Below, one piece after another: positions 42,747-51,157 of a stretch of DNA of 61,603 nucleotides. A model generated the notes under the pieces. That model did no database searches, was not told the origin of the DNA, and saw only the letters and a program-made list of their open reading frames with translations. Numbering within the stretch: the stretch's first letter is position 1; each line of letters begins with the position of its first letter. Both the position numbers and the translations under genes were made by a program. The stretch covers positions 1 to 61,603 of the forward strand of contig NZ_VCJS01000062.1 in assembly GCF_005893125.1 (NCBI RefSeq), given 5' to 3'. This DNA comes from Nonomuraea basaltis. Lineage in GTDB: Bacteria; Actinomycetota; Actinomycetes; Streptosporangiales; Streptosporangiaceae.

Positions 42747-43115
42747 ATGCAGACTGCGACGGACGAGCACGGCCGTACTTTCCGTGAAGCCTGGATCGCC
42801 GGGGTGACCAAGCACTATCCGGGCGACCCGAAGCCGTCCTACGTCACGCCGTGGGAGGAGACCCCCGACTGGGAACGCCAGGCCGCTGCCGCCGTCTACA
42901 GTCAGGTACGCGCCTTCGTTGAGATCAGCGCAGGCAACACCGCCAAGCTGACCCGCAACCAAAAAGGTCGCTTCGTCGCCCTGTGCTGGATCGCTCAAAT
43001 CCACAAGCACATCGACAACCCCAAGCCGTCGTACGTAGCTGACTTTGACGACCTCCCCCAATGGCAGCGAGAGACCGACGCCGACATCTTCGAACGCATC
43101 GAAACCGATGCGTAG
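42747..43115 (+). CDS. small protein with internally duplicated NPKPSYV-type motif
   Basis: A 122-residue protein, 10 bases after the XRE gene with GAGAGG before its ATG. Residues 27-52 and 91-115 are two copies of one unit: (D/N)PKPSYV, then an acidic patch, a P-x-W and (E/Q)R(Q/E), then an A/D-rich helix ending in V/I-Y/F. I do not recognise the family. Two short identical units in a small acidic protein suggest a binding module that works twice, perhaps as partner of the XRE regulator. Confidence 0.65.
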   Translation: MQTATDEHGRTFREAWIAGVTKHYPGDPKPSYVTPWEETPDWERQAAAAVYSQVRAFVEISAGNTAKLTRNQKGRFVALCWIAQIHKHIDNPKPSYVADFDDLPQWQRETDADIFERIETDA

Positions 43116-43149
43116 CGGGTTGATTGCCAGCCCTTCAAGCTCTGTACTG

Positions 43150-44295
43150 TTAGAACCCGAATGACCGGCCGATGATCTCCTTCATGATCTCGGTGGTGCC
43201 GCCGTAGATCGTCTGGACCCGGCTGTCCAGCCACGCCTTGGCGACCGGGTACTCCATCATGTAGCCGTACCCGCCGTGGAGCTGGAGGCAGCGGTCGATG
43301 ACCTTGGTCTGCAGCTCGGTCGTCCACCACTTGGCCTTGGCCGCGTCAACCGCGGTGAGTTGCTCGGCGTTGAGCGCCAGGATGCACTTGTCGACGTAGT
43401 GGCGGGCGATCTCGGTCTCGGTGGCCAGCTCGGCCAGCACGAACCGGGTGTTCTGGAACGACCCGATGCTGCGCCCGAACGCCTGGCGCGTCTTGCAGTA
43501 CTCGACGGTCTGCTCCAGCACGGTCTCCGCCGCGGCCACCGCCCCCACCGCGATCGACAGGCGTTCCTGCGGCAGGTTGTTCATGAGCTGGATGAAGCCC
43601 TCGCCGTCGTTCGGGCCGAGGCGGTTGGCGACGGGCACGCGTACGTTCTCGAAGAACAGCTCGGCGGTGTCCTGTGCCTTCATGCCGATCTTCTCGAGGT
43701 TGCGCCCGCGGCCGAACCCCTCCATGCCCCGCTCAACGACGATCAGCGTCGTACCCCTGGCACCCGCCTCCGGGTCCGTCTTGGCCACCACGACCACCAG
43801 GTCGGCGTTGATACCGTTGGTGATGAACGTCTTCTGCCCGTTGACCACGTAGTGGTCGCCCTCGCGGACGGCCGTGGTCCTGATCCCCTGCAGGTCGCTC
43901 CCGGCGCCCGGCTCGCTCATCGCGATCGCGGTGATCAACTCGCCGCTGACGAAGCCGGGCAGCCACCGCTGCTTCTGCTCGTCGTTGGTCAGATCCACGA
44001 TGTACGGCGCCATGACGTCGTTGTGCAGCGAGAAGCCGAGCCCGGACGCGCCGTGCCTGATGATCTCCTCGACGATCACCGTGTTGTACCTGAAGTCCGT
44101 GACACCCGCGCCGCCGTACTCCTCGGGGACCGAGAACCCGAACATGCCCAGCTCTCCGGCCTTCTTCCAGACCTCGCGCGGGACGATGCCGTCCTTCTCC
44201 CACTGCGCGTGGTGCGGCACGACCTCGCGTGCCATGAACTCGCGCACGGTGTCCCTGAAGAGAAGGTGCTCTTCGTCGAAGAGGTCTCGCTCCAT
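43150..44295 (-). CDS. acyl-CoA dehydrogenase
   Basis: A 381-residue flavoprotein of standard length. It has AIAMSEPGAGSDLQGI, the FAD and substrate-binding region KTFITNG, and the C-terminal QLHGGYGYMMEYPVAKAWLD with the acyl-CoA dehydrogenase signature and QTIYGGTTEIMKEIIGRSF. The catalytic Glu is probably within YGGTTEI. ATG 44295 has GGAGG upstream. It introduces a double bond into an acyl-CoA. The short segment 43116-43149 separates it from the cluster convergently. Confidence 0.92.
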   Translation of the reverse strand: MERDLFDEEHLLFRDTVREFMAREVVPHHAQWEKDGIVPREVWKKAGELGMFGFSVPEEYGGAGVTDFRYNTVIVEEIIRHGASGLGFSLHNDVMAPYIVDLTNDEQKQRWLPGFVSGELITAIAMSEPGAGSDLQGIRTTAVREGDHYVVNGQKTFITNGINADLVVVVAKTDPEAGARGTTLIVVERGMEGFGRGRNLEKIGMKAQDTAELFFENVRVPVANRLGPNDGEGFIQLMNNLPQERLSIAVGAVAAAETVLEQTVEYCKTRQAFGRSIGSFQNTRFVLAELATETEIARHYVDKCILALNAEQLTAVDAAKAKWWTTELQTKVIDRCLQLHGGYGYMMEYPVAKAWLDSRVQTIYGGTTEIMKEIIGRSFGF

Positions 44296-44492
44296 CGGTC
44301 GCCTCCAAGCAGGTGTCGTGCACGACAGAATACGATTCTGTTACCTGCAGGTATACCCGCTTTTCTGGCGCGACGGGCGGCTGGGGACACGGCTTCATCA
44401 CAAGTGACGGAAGATGCGTCATTCGGCATATGTTGCGGGTGTTTTCGACCCTAGGATCTACCCTCGGTCTATTTGTGTTGATCGGAGTTCCC

Positions 44493-45830
44493 GTGAATCG
44501 GTGGCGCAAGGCGTTGATCGCCGCATCGGTGGGCGTGGCCGCGTCTGCGGCGTTCGTCGTGACGTCCTCAATCCCGGGTCAGGCTGCGGCCTCGCTGGTA
44601 GCCAACTATCGGTGTATCGGTGGCATCGCGGGCGCGGGCGTGGACCTCGAGGCGAGGATGACCCCTCAGATCGAGTCGGGCACCATGAACGTTCGCTGGG
44701 ACATGTCGTACGAGAGCTTGCAGAAGTTCGGCTCGCCGGGCTTCTTCCCCGAGGGATCCTTGCTGAATCTGGAGGGCGTCGTGGACATCAGCGGCGCCTG
44801 GATCGGCCAGCTCCGGCCTAGGGGCGGCGAGGAGCAGGGTGAGCTGCTCCCGGGGAGTTACTTGGAGCTTCCCGAGGGACTGTCGGACAGCGCATCTCTC
44901 ACGCGGTCGGGAACCATCCGCTTCAAGCCCAGTGCGTTGACGGTTAGATTCACGCCCGCCGAAGGCGAGGTGTTGGTCAACAACCACAAGCCGAGCATCA
45001 CTTACTCAGGTCTCTGGGACCGGCTGCACACCGAGGAAGAGTACGCCGACCATCTCAACGACGTGCACAAGTCCAGCGCGCTGGACGCCCGCGCCAAGCT
45101 GGCATTCAAGGGTACGAAGGTCGCCTACATCGCCAGGCGCGCGCCGGACCTCGGACCGATCCGGGTGATCCTCGACGGGCAGACCGTCACCGAAGGTCTG
45201 ATCGAGCCGAGCAAGGACCGCAGCGGTAACGCCATGACGGGCACCCAGAGCCAGGAAGTCCTTTGGGAGTCGCCGCAACTGGACTACGAACCGCACACCG
45301 TCGAGATCATCAGCGTCGAGGCCAAAGATGCCTACGTTGACGCGTTCAGAGTGACTGTTAGCGACGTGCCCGAGCCGCCGGCCCACGACCAGGCGGTCTG
45401 CACGCTCCAGGGCGACCCTGGCGCCATCGACATCACTGTTCCCGGCCCGACCACGACACCGACGGACGACCCGACGGACGACCCACCGACGGACGACCCG
45501 ACAGAGGACCCGACCTCGACGTCCACCGCCACCACCACGGCCCCGAACGGCAATACCACCACCATTGGCCAGGGCCACGTGATCGTTGTCCCTCAGGCGT
45601 CCAATTCGAGCTCGGCCACACCCAAGACCACCGGTCCGACCGCGACGAAGTACTACAAGCCGCAGGTGGCTAAGACGCCCAAGGGCGGCGTGGACAGTGG
45701 TGAAGCGCCAGATGGCGGCGACCAGCCGTACGGGCTCATGGCCAGCGGGATGGCACTGACGGTGGGAAGCGTCGGCAGCGGACTGCTGCTGCGTAGGCGC
45801 AGGGCCGCGCACGCGGGAGGAGTGAAGTGA
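44493..45830 (+). CDS. sortase-anchored cell-surface protein 1
   Basis: A 445-residue secreted protein. The N-terminal signal peptide is basic then hydrophobic (KALIAASVGVAASAAFVV) with an AAA region near 30. The mature part is beta-rich; a low-complexity Thr/Asp/Pro spacer (TTTPTDDPTDDPPTDDPTE) spans about 310-345. The C-terminus has a sorting-like signal: TPKGGVDSGEAP, a hydrophobic helix, then RRRR. There is no LPXTG. GTG 44493 has GGAG upstream. Its stop overlaps the sortase start (TGATG), so it is probably that enzyme's dedicated substrate. Binding function unknown. Confidence 0.78.
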   Translation: MNRWRKALIAASVGVAASAAFVVTSSIPGQAAASLVANYRCIGGIAGAGVDLEARMTPQIESGTMNVRWDMSYESLQKFGSPGFFPEGSLLNLEGVVDISGAWIGQLRPRGGEEQGELLPGSYLELPEGLSDSASLTRSGTIRFKPSALTVRFTPAEGEVLVNNHKPSITYSGLWDRLHTEEEYADHLNDVHKSSALDARAKLAFKGTKVAYIARRAPDLGPIRVILDGQTVTEGLIEPSKDRSGNAMTGTQSQEVLWESPQLDYEPHTVEIISVEAKDAYVDAFRVTVSDVPEPPAHDQAVCTLQGDPGAIDITVPGPTTTPTDDPTDDPPTDDPTEDPTSTSTATTTAPNGNTTTIGQGHVIVVPQASNSSSATPKTTGPTATKYYKPQVAKTPKGGVDSGEAPDGGDQPYGLMASGMALTVGSVGSGLLLRRRRAAHAGGVK

Positions 45831-46621
45831 TGGCCGAGACCCCGACGCAGAGGACCCCAATGCAAAAGGCGATGCCCGGGCTGCTGATCGCCGGGTCGCT
45901 GGGCAGCATCGGCGCGATCATGGTGGGCCTGCTGTCGCTGGCGCCCTCGGTGGACGACGGCTCGGGCTCCCTCGCCGCGGCCCAGGATCAGCCGACCACG
46001 GTCCAAATCGAGAACGCGGGCGCGTTTGTCCTTCCTCCCACGGTCGGTCCCGGCGGCAAGAACGCGCCGTTGACGCCTGCCCGGCTGGATGCACCGCCGC
46101 CGCTTCCAGCCCTGCCCGTCGTGGCGCCGATTCCGCCCACCAAGACCAAGGCTGCCAAGACCAAGGCCAAGCCGATCCGGATCAAGATTCCCAAGATCAG
46201 GGTCAACTCCCCGATCGGAGCGGTCACCGTCGACATCAAGGGCAAGCTGGGCACCCCGCCGCTGAGCAAGCCGAACCAGACAGGCTGGTACCGCTTCTCG
46301 CCTTTGCCGGGCGAGGTCGGACCCGCGATCATCAACGGCCATGTGAGCACCCGCAAGGGACCCGCCGTTTTCGATCGGCTCCGAGAGCTGGCCAAGGGCG
46401 ACCACATCTACGTGTACCGGTCGGATGGCAAGGTCACCCGGTTCACGGTGAGTGGCATCGAGCAGGTGAGCAAGTCCTCCTTTCCGACATCTCGGGTCTA
46501 CGGGAACACGGAAAGCTCTCAGTTGAGGCTCGTCACGTGTGGTGGAGTCTTCAACAAGACGGCGCACAGCTACACGGACAACATCGTCGTGTACGCGACG
46601 CTGTCCAAGAAGAAGAGCTGA
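45830..46621 (+). CDS. class F-like sortase 1
   Basis: A 263-residue sortase. A membrane anchor occupies about 14-38, a Pro/Lys linker follows, and the sortase core begins near 115. Catalytic His171 lies in AIINGHVST and Cys237 in LVTCGG. The core and the TCGG motif are those of class F-like sortases. ATG 45830 overlaps the stop of surface protein 1, with GGAGG upstream. It should attach surface protein 1 to peptidoglycan. The Arg expected about 12 residues after Cys is a Thr (SYTDN), in both sortases here. Confidence 0.88.
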   Translation: MAETPTQRTPMQKAMPGLLIAGSLGSIGAIMVGLLSLAPSVDDGSGSLAAAQDQPTTVQIENAGAFVLPPTVGPGGKNAPLTPARLDAPPPLPALPVVAPIPPTKTKAAKTKAKPIRIKIPKIRVNSPIGAVTVDIKGKLGTPPLSKPNQTGWYRFSPLPGEVGPAIINGHVSTRKGPAVFDRLRELAKGDHIYVYRSDGKVTRFTVSGIEQVSKSSFPTSRVYGNTESSQLRLVTCGGVFNKTAHSYTDNIVVYATLSKKKS

Positions 46622-46754
46622 GGAGGAAGCTGTGGCCGATTTGGCGGTTTACGGGAAGTTGACAGGGACAGTTCGTAGGATCTCAACCTAACCGTGACCA
46701 ACGGCTGGAATTCTGGCACGACTGTTGGCACTGCTTTGAAACGGAGATGGACTC

Positions 46755-48056
46755 GTGCTTATGTCTCAGGCGTGGCGTCGCTTCGCCCATAAGACATCCA
46801 CCTTGGGTTTGGTGGGTACGCTCGCCCTCTTCGTTGGCTCGATCTTCATCGTCTCGACCCCGACGGCGGCGTCGGCCGCAGTGACGAAGCAGTTCACCTA
46901 CGCGTGTGCTACTGGCGGACCGTTCACCAACACCTCGATCACTGTCGGTCTCAGCGCTCCTGACACCGTGGCGGCGGGCCAGAGCTTCGACTTGACGGTG
47001 AACATCCCGGCGCTGACGCTCGGAACCGCTGCGACGTCGGCCACCACCGTGCAGGCCACCATGGCGCTGACGCCGACGGGTGGCACGGTCTCCGATGCCG
47101 GTGCGAAGGCGGGGGCGGCGGTAACAGCTGGTCAGACCGCTGTGCCGGCCGGCAGTGTGACATACAAGATCGCGGTTGCCGCCGGCACGACGACCAAGGT
47201 CAGTGTGAAGCCCGGCGAACTGAAGCTGGGCCTCACCGCGCCTGCGGGCGGCACGACGTCGACTTGCACGACAACGTCCACCGAAGCCCTGGACGTCCCG
47301 ATCGGGACCGGTGGTGGCGGCGACGGGACCGACATCGTCGCGTACGACTGCACACTGCCCAGCACAAGCACCGACACCAACTATCCGGCGGACGTCGACA
47401 TCAAGGTGGTCCTGACGCCGCCGACCAGCGCCGCGGCCAACGCGGACGCCTCGATCACGTGGGCGGGCACGATCCAGACCACCGGCGACACGCTGAAGGC
47501 TCCAACAGGCTTCCCCACCACGGGCGGTAAGCTCTTCGCCACTATCAAGGCCAGCGGCGCCGGATCACCGGCGACCGCCACCGGGGAAGCGGCTCTCACC
47601 AGCGTCACGATCGGCCAGGACATCACGCTGCCTACCAGCGTGACCATCAAGGTCAAGCCCACCACCACCGGCACCGTGACCCTGACCGCCGGCGACCTCG
47701 CTTTCGGCACCTCCTCGACCTCGCCCGCGATCAAGTGCACGGCGCCGACGACCGGGCTCAAGGGGTACACCTTCACGGTGGGCAACGCCAGCACCAGCCC
47801 TAGCTCTAGCCCTACTCCCAGTTCGAGCAACACATCGAGCACCCCCAAGCCCACCACGACCAGCACCGCGACGGTCACCGTCACCCCGCCCGAGAGCACC
47901 AAGAAGTCCAAGACCCCCAAGGCCGGGGCCGACACGGGTGCGGGCGGCACGATGGGGCCCGACGGGCGGATGTTCATCCTCACCGGCGGCGCGCTGATCG
48001 CCGCAGCCGTCGTGGGCGGGCTCGTCATGCGTCGACGTAACGCCGCCCGGGGCTGA
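46755..48056 (+). CDS. sortase-anchored cell-surface protein 2
   Basis: A 433-residue secreted protein. It has a signal peptide to about residue 42. Two similar beta-rich domains follow, each with a paired Cys (first YACATGG...TCTTT, second YDCTLPS...IKCTAP), resembling DUF6801-like modules. A Ser/Thr/Pro spacer is at about 345-385. The C-terminus has TPKAGADTGAGGTM, a hydrophobic helix and RRR. The sorting motif matches that of surface protein 1. GTG 46755 has GGAG eight bases upstream. The 133-base gap before it contains TTGACA at 46659-46664 but no convincing -10 partner. Confidence 0.78.
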   Translation: MLMSQAWRRFAHKTSTLGLVGTLALFVGSIFIVSTPTAASAAVTKQFTYACATGGPFTNTSITVGLSAPDTVAAGQSFDLTVNIPALTLGTAATSATTVQATMALTPTGGTVSDAGAKAGAAVTAGQTAVPAGSVTYKIAVAAGTTTKVSVKPGELKLGLTAPAGGTTSTCTTTSTEALDVPIGTGGGGDGTDIVAYDCTLPSTSTDTNYPADVDIKVVLTPPTSAAANADASITWAGTIQTTGDTLKAPTGFPTTGGKLFATIKASGAGSPATATGEAALTSVTIGQDITLPTSVTIKVKPTTTGTVTLTAGDLAFGTSSTSPAIKCTAPTTGLKGYTFTVGNASTSPSSSPTPSSSNTSSTPKPTTTSTATVTVTPPESTKKSKTPKAGADTGAGGTMGPDGRMFILTGGALIAAAVVGGLVMRRRNAARG

Positions 48057-48061
48057 CCGCC

Positions 48062-48832
48062 ATGTCCGGGTACTACCCCTACGGCGGCGGCCCGCCGCCT
48101 GCACCGCCGCCGCCCGAGGACAAGGGGAGCACGGCGCTCAGGACCGTGCTGATCGTGGCCGCCATCGCCGGCGTCGTGACGGTGGTGGCCGGGCTGCTGA
48201 TCGTGCTCAGATCCCCCGACGAGTACGGCCTCGCGTCGAACAGGGACGCCCTGTCCCTGGAGGCGCAGCCGGACGGCAAGGCCTCCGGCCGGCCGGAGCA
48301 GGCGCTGTTCCAGGCCGCCCCCGACGTGCCGCCACCACTGCCGCAGATCAACCCGGCCCCGCCGATGCTGCCGGCCACCCCCGTCCGGATCGTGGTCAAG
48401 CGGTTGGGGATCAACGCGCCGATCAAGTCCGTCGGGCTGGCCAAGGACGGCACCATCCAGGTGCCCCCGGCGGACGACCCCAACCTGGTCGGCTGGTACC
48501 GGAACATGTCCACCCCGGGCGAGGCCGGTCCCGCCGTGCTGCTGGGGCACAAGGACACCAGGACGCGCCCTGCCGTGTTCAACCCGTTGTTCAAGATCAA
48601 GAACGGCGACACGATCGAGGTCAAGCGCCAGGACGGCACCACGGCGGTCTTCACCGTCGGCGGCGTGGAGCAGGCGAGCAAGAAGACGTTCCCGACGCAG
48701 CGCGTGTACGGTGCGCAGCAGAACGCCCAGCTCCACCTGATCACCTGTGGCGGGACCTATGATCGGCGTACCGGGCACTACACCGACAACATCATCGTCT
48801 ACGCGACGATGACGAGCTCTTATCGAAGCTGA
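48062..48832 (+). CDS. class F-like sortase 2
   Basis: A 256-residue sortase: a Pro-rich cytoplasmic N-terminus, membrane helix at about 28-49, a linker, then the sortase fold with His163 (VLLGHKD) and Cys229 (LITCGG). It starts five bases after surface protein 2 and shares the core with sortase 1. The position following Cys where class F sortases usually keep Arg is Thr (HYTDN), though DRRTGHY just before may supply an Arg. A gene of unknown function follows 14 bases later. Confidence 0.88.
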   Translation: MSGYYPYGGGPPPAPPPPEDKGSTALRTVLIVAAIAGVVTVVAGLLIVLRSPDEYGLASNRDALSLEAQPDGKASGRPEQALFQAAPDVPPPLPQINPAPPMLPATPVRIVVKRLGINAPIKSVGLAKDGTIQVPPADDPNLVGWYRNMSTPGEAGPAVLLGHKDTRTRPAVFNPLFKIKNGDTIEVKRQDGTTAVFTVGGVEQASKKTFPTQRVYGAQQNAQLHLITCGGTYDRRTGHYTDNIIVYATMTSSYRS

Positions 48833-48846
48833 GCGCGGAGGCGGGC

Positions 48847-49509
48847 ATGGGCTGGATGGCCAAGCGGAGACTGCGTACCGGCCCGACGGCGGCACTGCCG
48901 GCCAAACCTGATCCGGCCGAGCTGCTGCGCATCGTCCGGCTCGCGGATCCCGGCGCCAGGCAGGACGGCGACGACATCGTGGCCACCGACGTCAGGATCT
49001 GCGCGCCCGTGGAGGCGGACGCCGAGCTGACGGGCGGTGAGCTGGAGAAGGTGTGGGCGGTCCGGGTGACCGCCGAAGGGCCGCTGCCGCTGGACTTCTT
49101 CGACCGCTACCTCGCCGAGGGCATCGCCTTCCGGCTCAAGGGGCTCGCGGTCTGCCGGGGCGAGGTGAGCGATCCGGCCGACGAGGAGGGCAGCGGCCCG
49201 GCGGTCATCCTCCCGGTACGCCCGGCCTCCGAGGAGCTGGCGCCGCTGCTGCAGCCGCAGGAAGACGACGAGTTCACCTTCACCGCCGGCGACATCCGGG
49301 CCGCGCTGGTCCCCGAGAAGGGCCAGCCCCCGGCCGTACAGGAGCTGCTGCCCTTCGTCACCGAGCTGACCGCGATCGAGCTGCGCGGCGACGAGCAGGT
49401 CAAGCTGGGGACGCTCGCTCTTGAGCTGTCCGATGCGCTGAACGGGCTGGTCGTGGACCGATGGCGGTTCAGGGTGGACGCGGCGGAGGACCTGCTGCCC
49501 CCGGCGTAG
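48847..49509 (+). CDS. protein of unknown function, possibly cotranscribed with sortase 2
   Basis: A 220-residue soluble protein. The sequence begins MGWMAKRRLRTG and contains LDFFDRYLAEGIAFRLKGLA. It has no signal peptide or membrane helix and many acidic residues. GGAGG lies six bases before ATG 48847. I do not recognise a family. Confidence 0.7.
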   Translation: MGWMAKRRLRTGPTAALPAKPDPAELLRIVRLADPGARQDGDDIVATDVRICAPVEADAELTGGELEKVWAVRVTAEGPLPLDFFDRYLAEGIAFRLKGLAVCRGEVSDPADEEGSGPAVILPVRPASEELAPLLQPQEDDEFTFTAGDIRAALVPEKGQPPAVQELLPFVTELTAIELRGDEQVKLGTLALELSDALNGLVVDRWRFRVDAAEDLLPPA

Positions 49510-49629
49510 TGCACAGACCGCTACCTGCGGTGGACCGGTGAACACGCCCTGCCGTGAGCAGCCACAGAACCTCGTTCTGTTGTAGTCTGCCCCTAGTAAC
49601 CGAATAATGCTCGGTTTCCAGGAGGCACT

Positions 49630-50775
49630 GTGGCAGAGGCGTACATCGTCGGGGCCGTCCGGTCCCCGGTCGGCAAGAAGAAGGGCGGCCTTTCCACCGT
49701 CCACCCCACTGACCTGGCCGCTCACACGCTGAAGGCGCTGATCGACCGCACCGGCGTCGACCCCGCGGCGGTCGAGGACGTCATCATGGGGTGCGTCATG
49801 CAGTTCGGCCCCCAGAGCATGGACATCGCACGCAACGCCTGGCTGTCGGCGGGACTGCCGGAGACCACCGCCGGCGTCACGATCGACCGGCAGTGCGGCT
49901 CCTCCCAGCAGTCCATCCACTTCGCCGCCCAGGGCGTCCTGTCCGGCACCCAGGACCTGGTCGTGGCCGCCGGCGTCGAGTCGATGAGCGTCGTTCCCAT
50001 GGGCTCCTCGATCACGGCCGCCCTGGAGAAGGGCATGCCGTTCCCGTTCGGCGACAAGTGGGTCGAGCGGTACGGCAAGCAGGAGATCTCGCAGTTCCGC
50101 GGCGCGGAGCTGATGTGCGAGAAGTGGGGCTACACCCGCGAGGTCCTGGAGCAGTACGCGTTCGAGTCCCACCAGCGGGCCGCCAAGGCGATCGCGAACG
50201 GCCACTTCAAGGACCAGATCGAGCCCATCAACGGCGTCACGGACGACGAGGGGCCGCGCGCGGACACGACGCTGGAGAAGATGGCCGGGCTGAAGACCCT
50301 GAAGGAGGGCGGCCAGATCACCGCCGCCACGTCCTCGCAGATCTCCGACGGCTCCGGCGCGGTGCTGATCGCCTCCGAGCAGGCCGTCAGGGATCACGGG
50401 CTGACTCCGCGCGCCCGCGTGCACCAGCTCGCGCTCATGGGCGACGACCCCGTCTACATGCTGACCGCGCCGATCCCCGCCACGCAGCGGGCGCTCAAGA
50501 AGGCCGGCATGTCGATGGACGACATCGACGTCGTGGAGATCAACGAGGCGTTCGCGCCGGTGCCGCTGGCCTGGATGCAGGAGCTCGGCGCCGACCCCGC
50601 CAAGGTCAACCCCAACGGCGGCGCCATCGCCCTCGGTCACCCGCTCGGCGGCACGGGAGCGATCCTGATGACCAAGCTCCTGCACGAGCTGGAGCGCACG
50701 GGCGGCCGCTACGGGCTGCAGACGATGTGCGAGGGCGGCGGCCAGGCCAACGTCACGATCATCGAGAGGCTGTAA
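49630..50775 (+). CDS. acetyl-CoA C-acetyltransferase (thiolase)
   Basis: A 381-residue thiolase: nucleophile Cys in IDRQCGSSQQSIHFA, His in INEAFAPVPLAW, GGAIALGHPLGGTGA, and second Cys in MCEGGGQANVTIIE. It cleaves or forms 3-ketoacyl-CoA. GTG 49630 follows AGGAGG. The presence of two acyl-CoA dehydrogenases, an enoyl-CoA hydratase and an SDR in the same window suggests general acyl-CoA metabolism, though the genes are dispersed. Confidence 0.94.
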   Translation: MAEAYIVGAVRSPVGKKKGGLSTVHPTDLAAHTLKALIDRTGVDPAAVEDVIMGCVMQFGPQSMDIARNAWLSAGLPETTAGVTIDRQCGSSQQSIHFAAQGVLSGTQDLVVAAGVESMSVVPMGSSITAALEKGMPFPFGDKWVERYGKQEISQFRGAELMCEKWGYTREVLEQYAFESHQRAAKAIANGHFKDQIEPINGVTDDEGPRADTTLEKMAGLKTLKEGGQITAATSSQISDGSGAVLIASEQAVRDHGLTPRARVHQLALMGDDPVYMLTAPIPATQRALKKAGMSMDDIDVVEINEAFAPVPLAWMQELGADPAKVNPNGGAIALGHPLGGTGAILMTKLLHELERTGGRYGLQTMCEGGGQANVTIIERL

Positions 50776-50780
50776 GAGGT

Positions 50781-50820
50781 GGAGCGCCGCCTCCTGGCGT
50801 AATAGGGGAGGCGGCGCTCC
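50781..50820 (+). terminator. hairpin terminator after thiolase
   Basis: GGAGCGCCGCCTCC (50781-50794) and its exact complement (50807-50820) form a 14-bp stem with a 12-base loop, five bases after the thiolase stop. A smaller 6-bp hairpin (ACTACC/GGTAGT, 50823-50840) lies between it and the stop of the 45-codon gene on the other strand. Confidence 0.82.
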
Positions 50821-50844
50821 GAACTACCCATCCTGGTAGTTGTC

Positions 50845-50982
50845 TCAGCGGCCCTTGGGCGGGATGCGCCTGGGCGGCGCGATCGGACGCTGCGGCATCT
50901 TGGGCAGCTGCCTGGGCGCGGGCATCTCCCGCCCGGGGAGTGCCGGGTTCTTCTTGCCCTTCTTGGCTGCGCGAACTCGCAT
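50845..50982 (-). CDS. 45-residue basic, proline-rich small protein
   Basis: ATG 50982 is preceded by AAAGGAG six bases upstream, and TGA falls at 50845. The predicted 45 residues start MRVRAAKKGKKNPALPG and end PPRRIPPKGR: strongly basic, rich in Pro, Arg and Lys, with no hydrophobic segment. It may bind nucleic acid or ribosomes, or be disordered. It is too short for family recognition. The excellent ribosome site and absence of any other gene on this strand at this place support it. Confidence 0.6.
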   Translation of the reverse strand: MRVRAAKKGKKNPALPGREMPAPRQLPKMPQRPIAPPRRIPPKGR

Positions 50983-51157
50983 AAGAGGCTCCTTTACGTA
51001 ACTCACGACGCGGCTCACGAAGGCCGGTCGACATGCTCAGCTGCCGCGTCTGTATGGACGGACCGAGGCTGTGAATTACAGGTAAAGGCGCATGTCCATG
51101 ACAGTACGGGGGGCCCGAAACCCCGCGCAACCGAATTAATCCGGGCCGCCGCGATCA

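Noticed and set aside
46659..46681. TTGACA followed by TAGGAT as a promoter for surface protein 2
   Set aside because: The spacer is only 11 bases, and at 17-18 bases there is no -10-like sequence.
48820..50685. Long minus-strand frame opposite the thiolase and the unknown gene
   Set aside because: Shadow frame; the plus-strand genes have clear families and ribosome sites.
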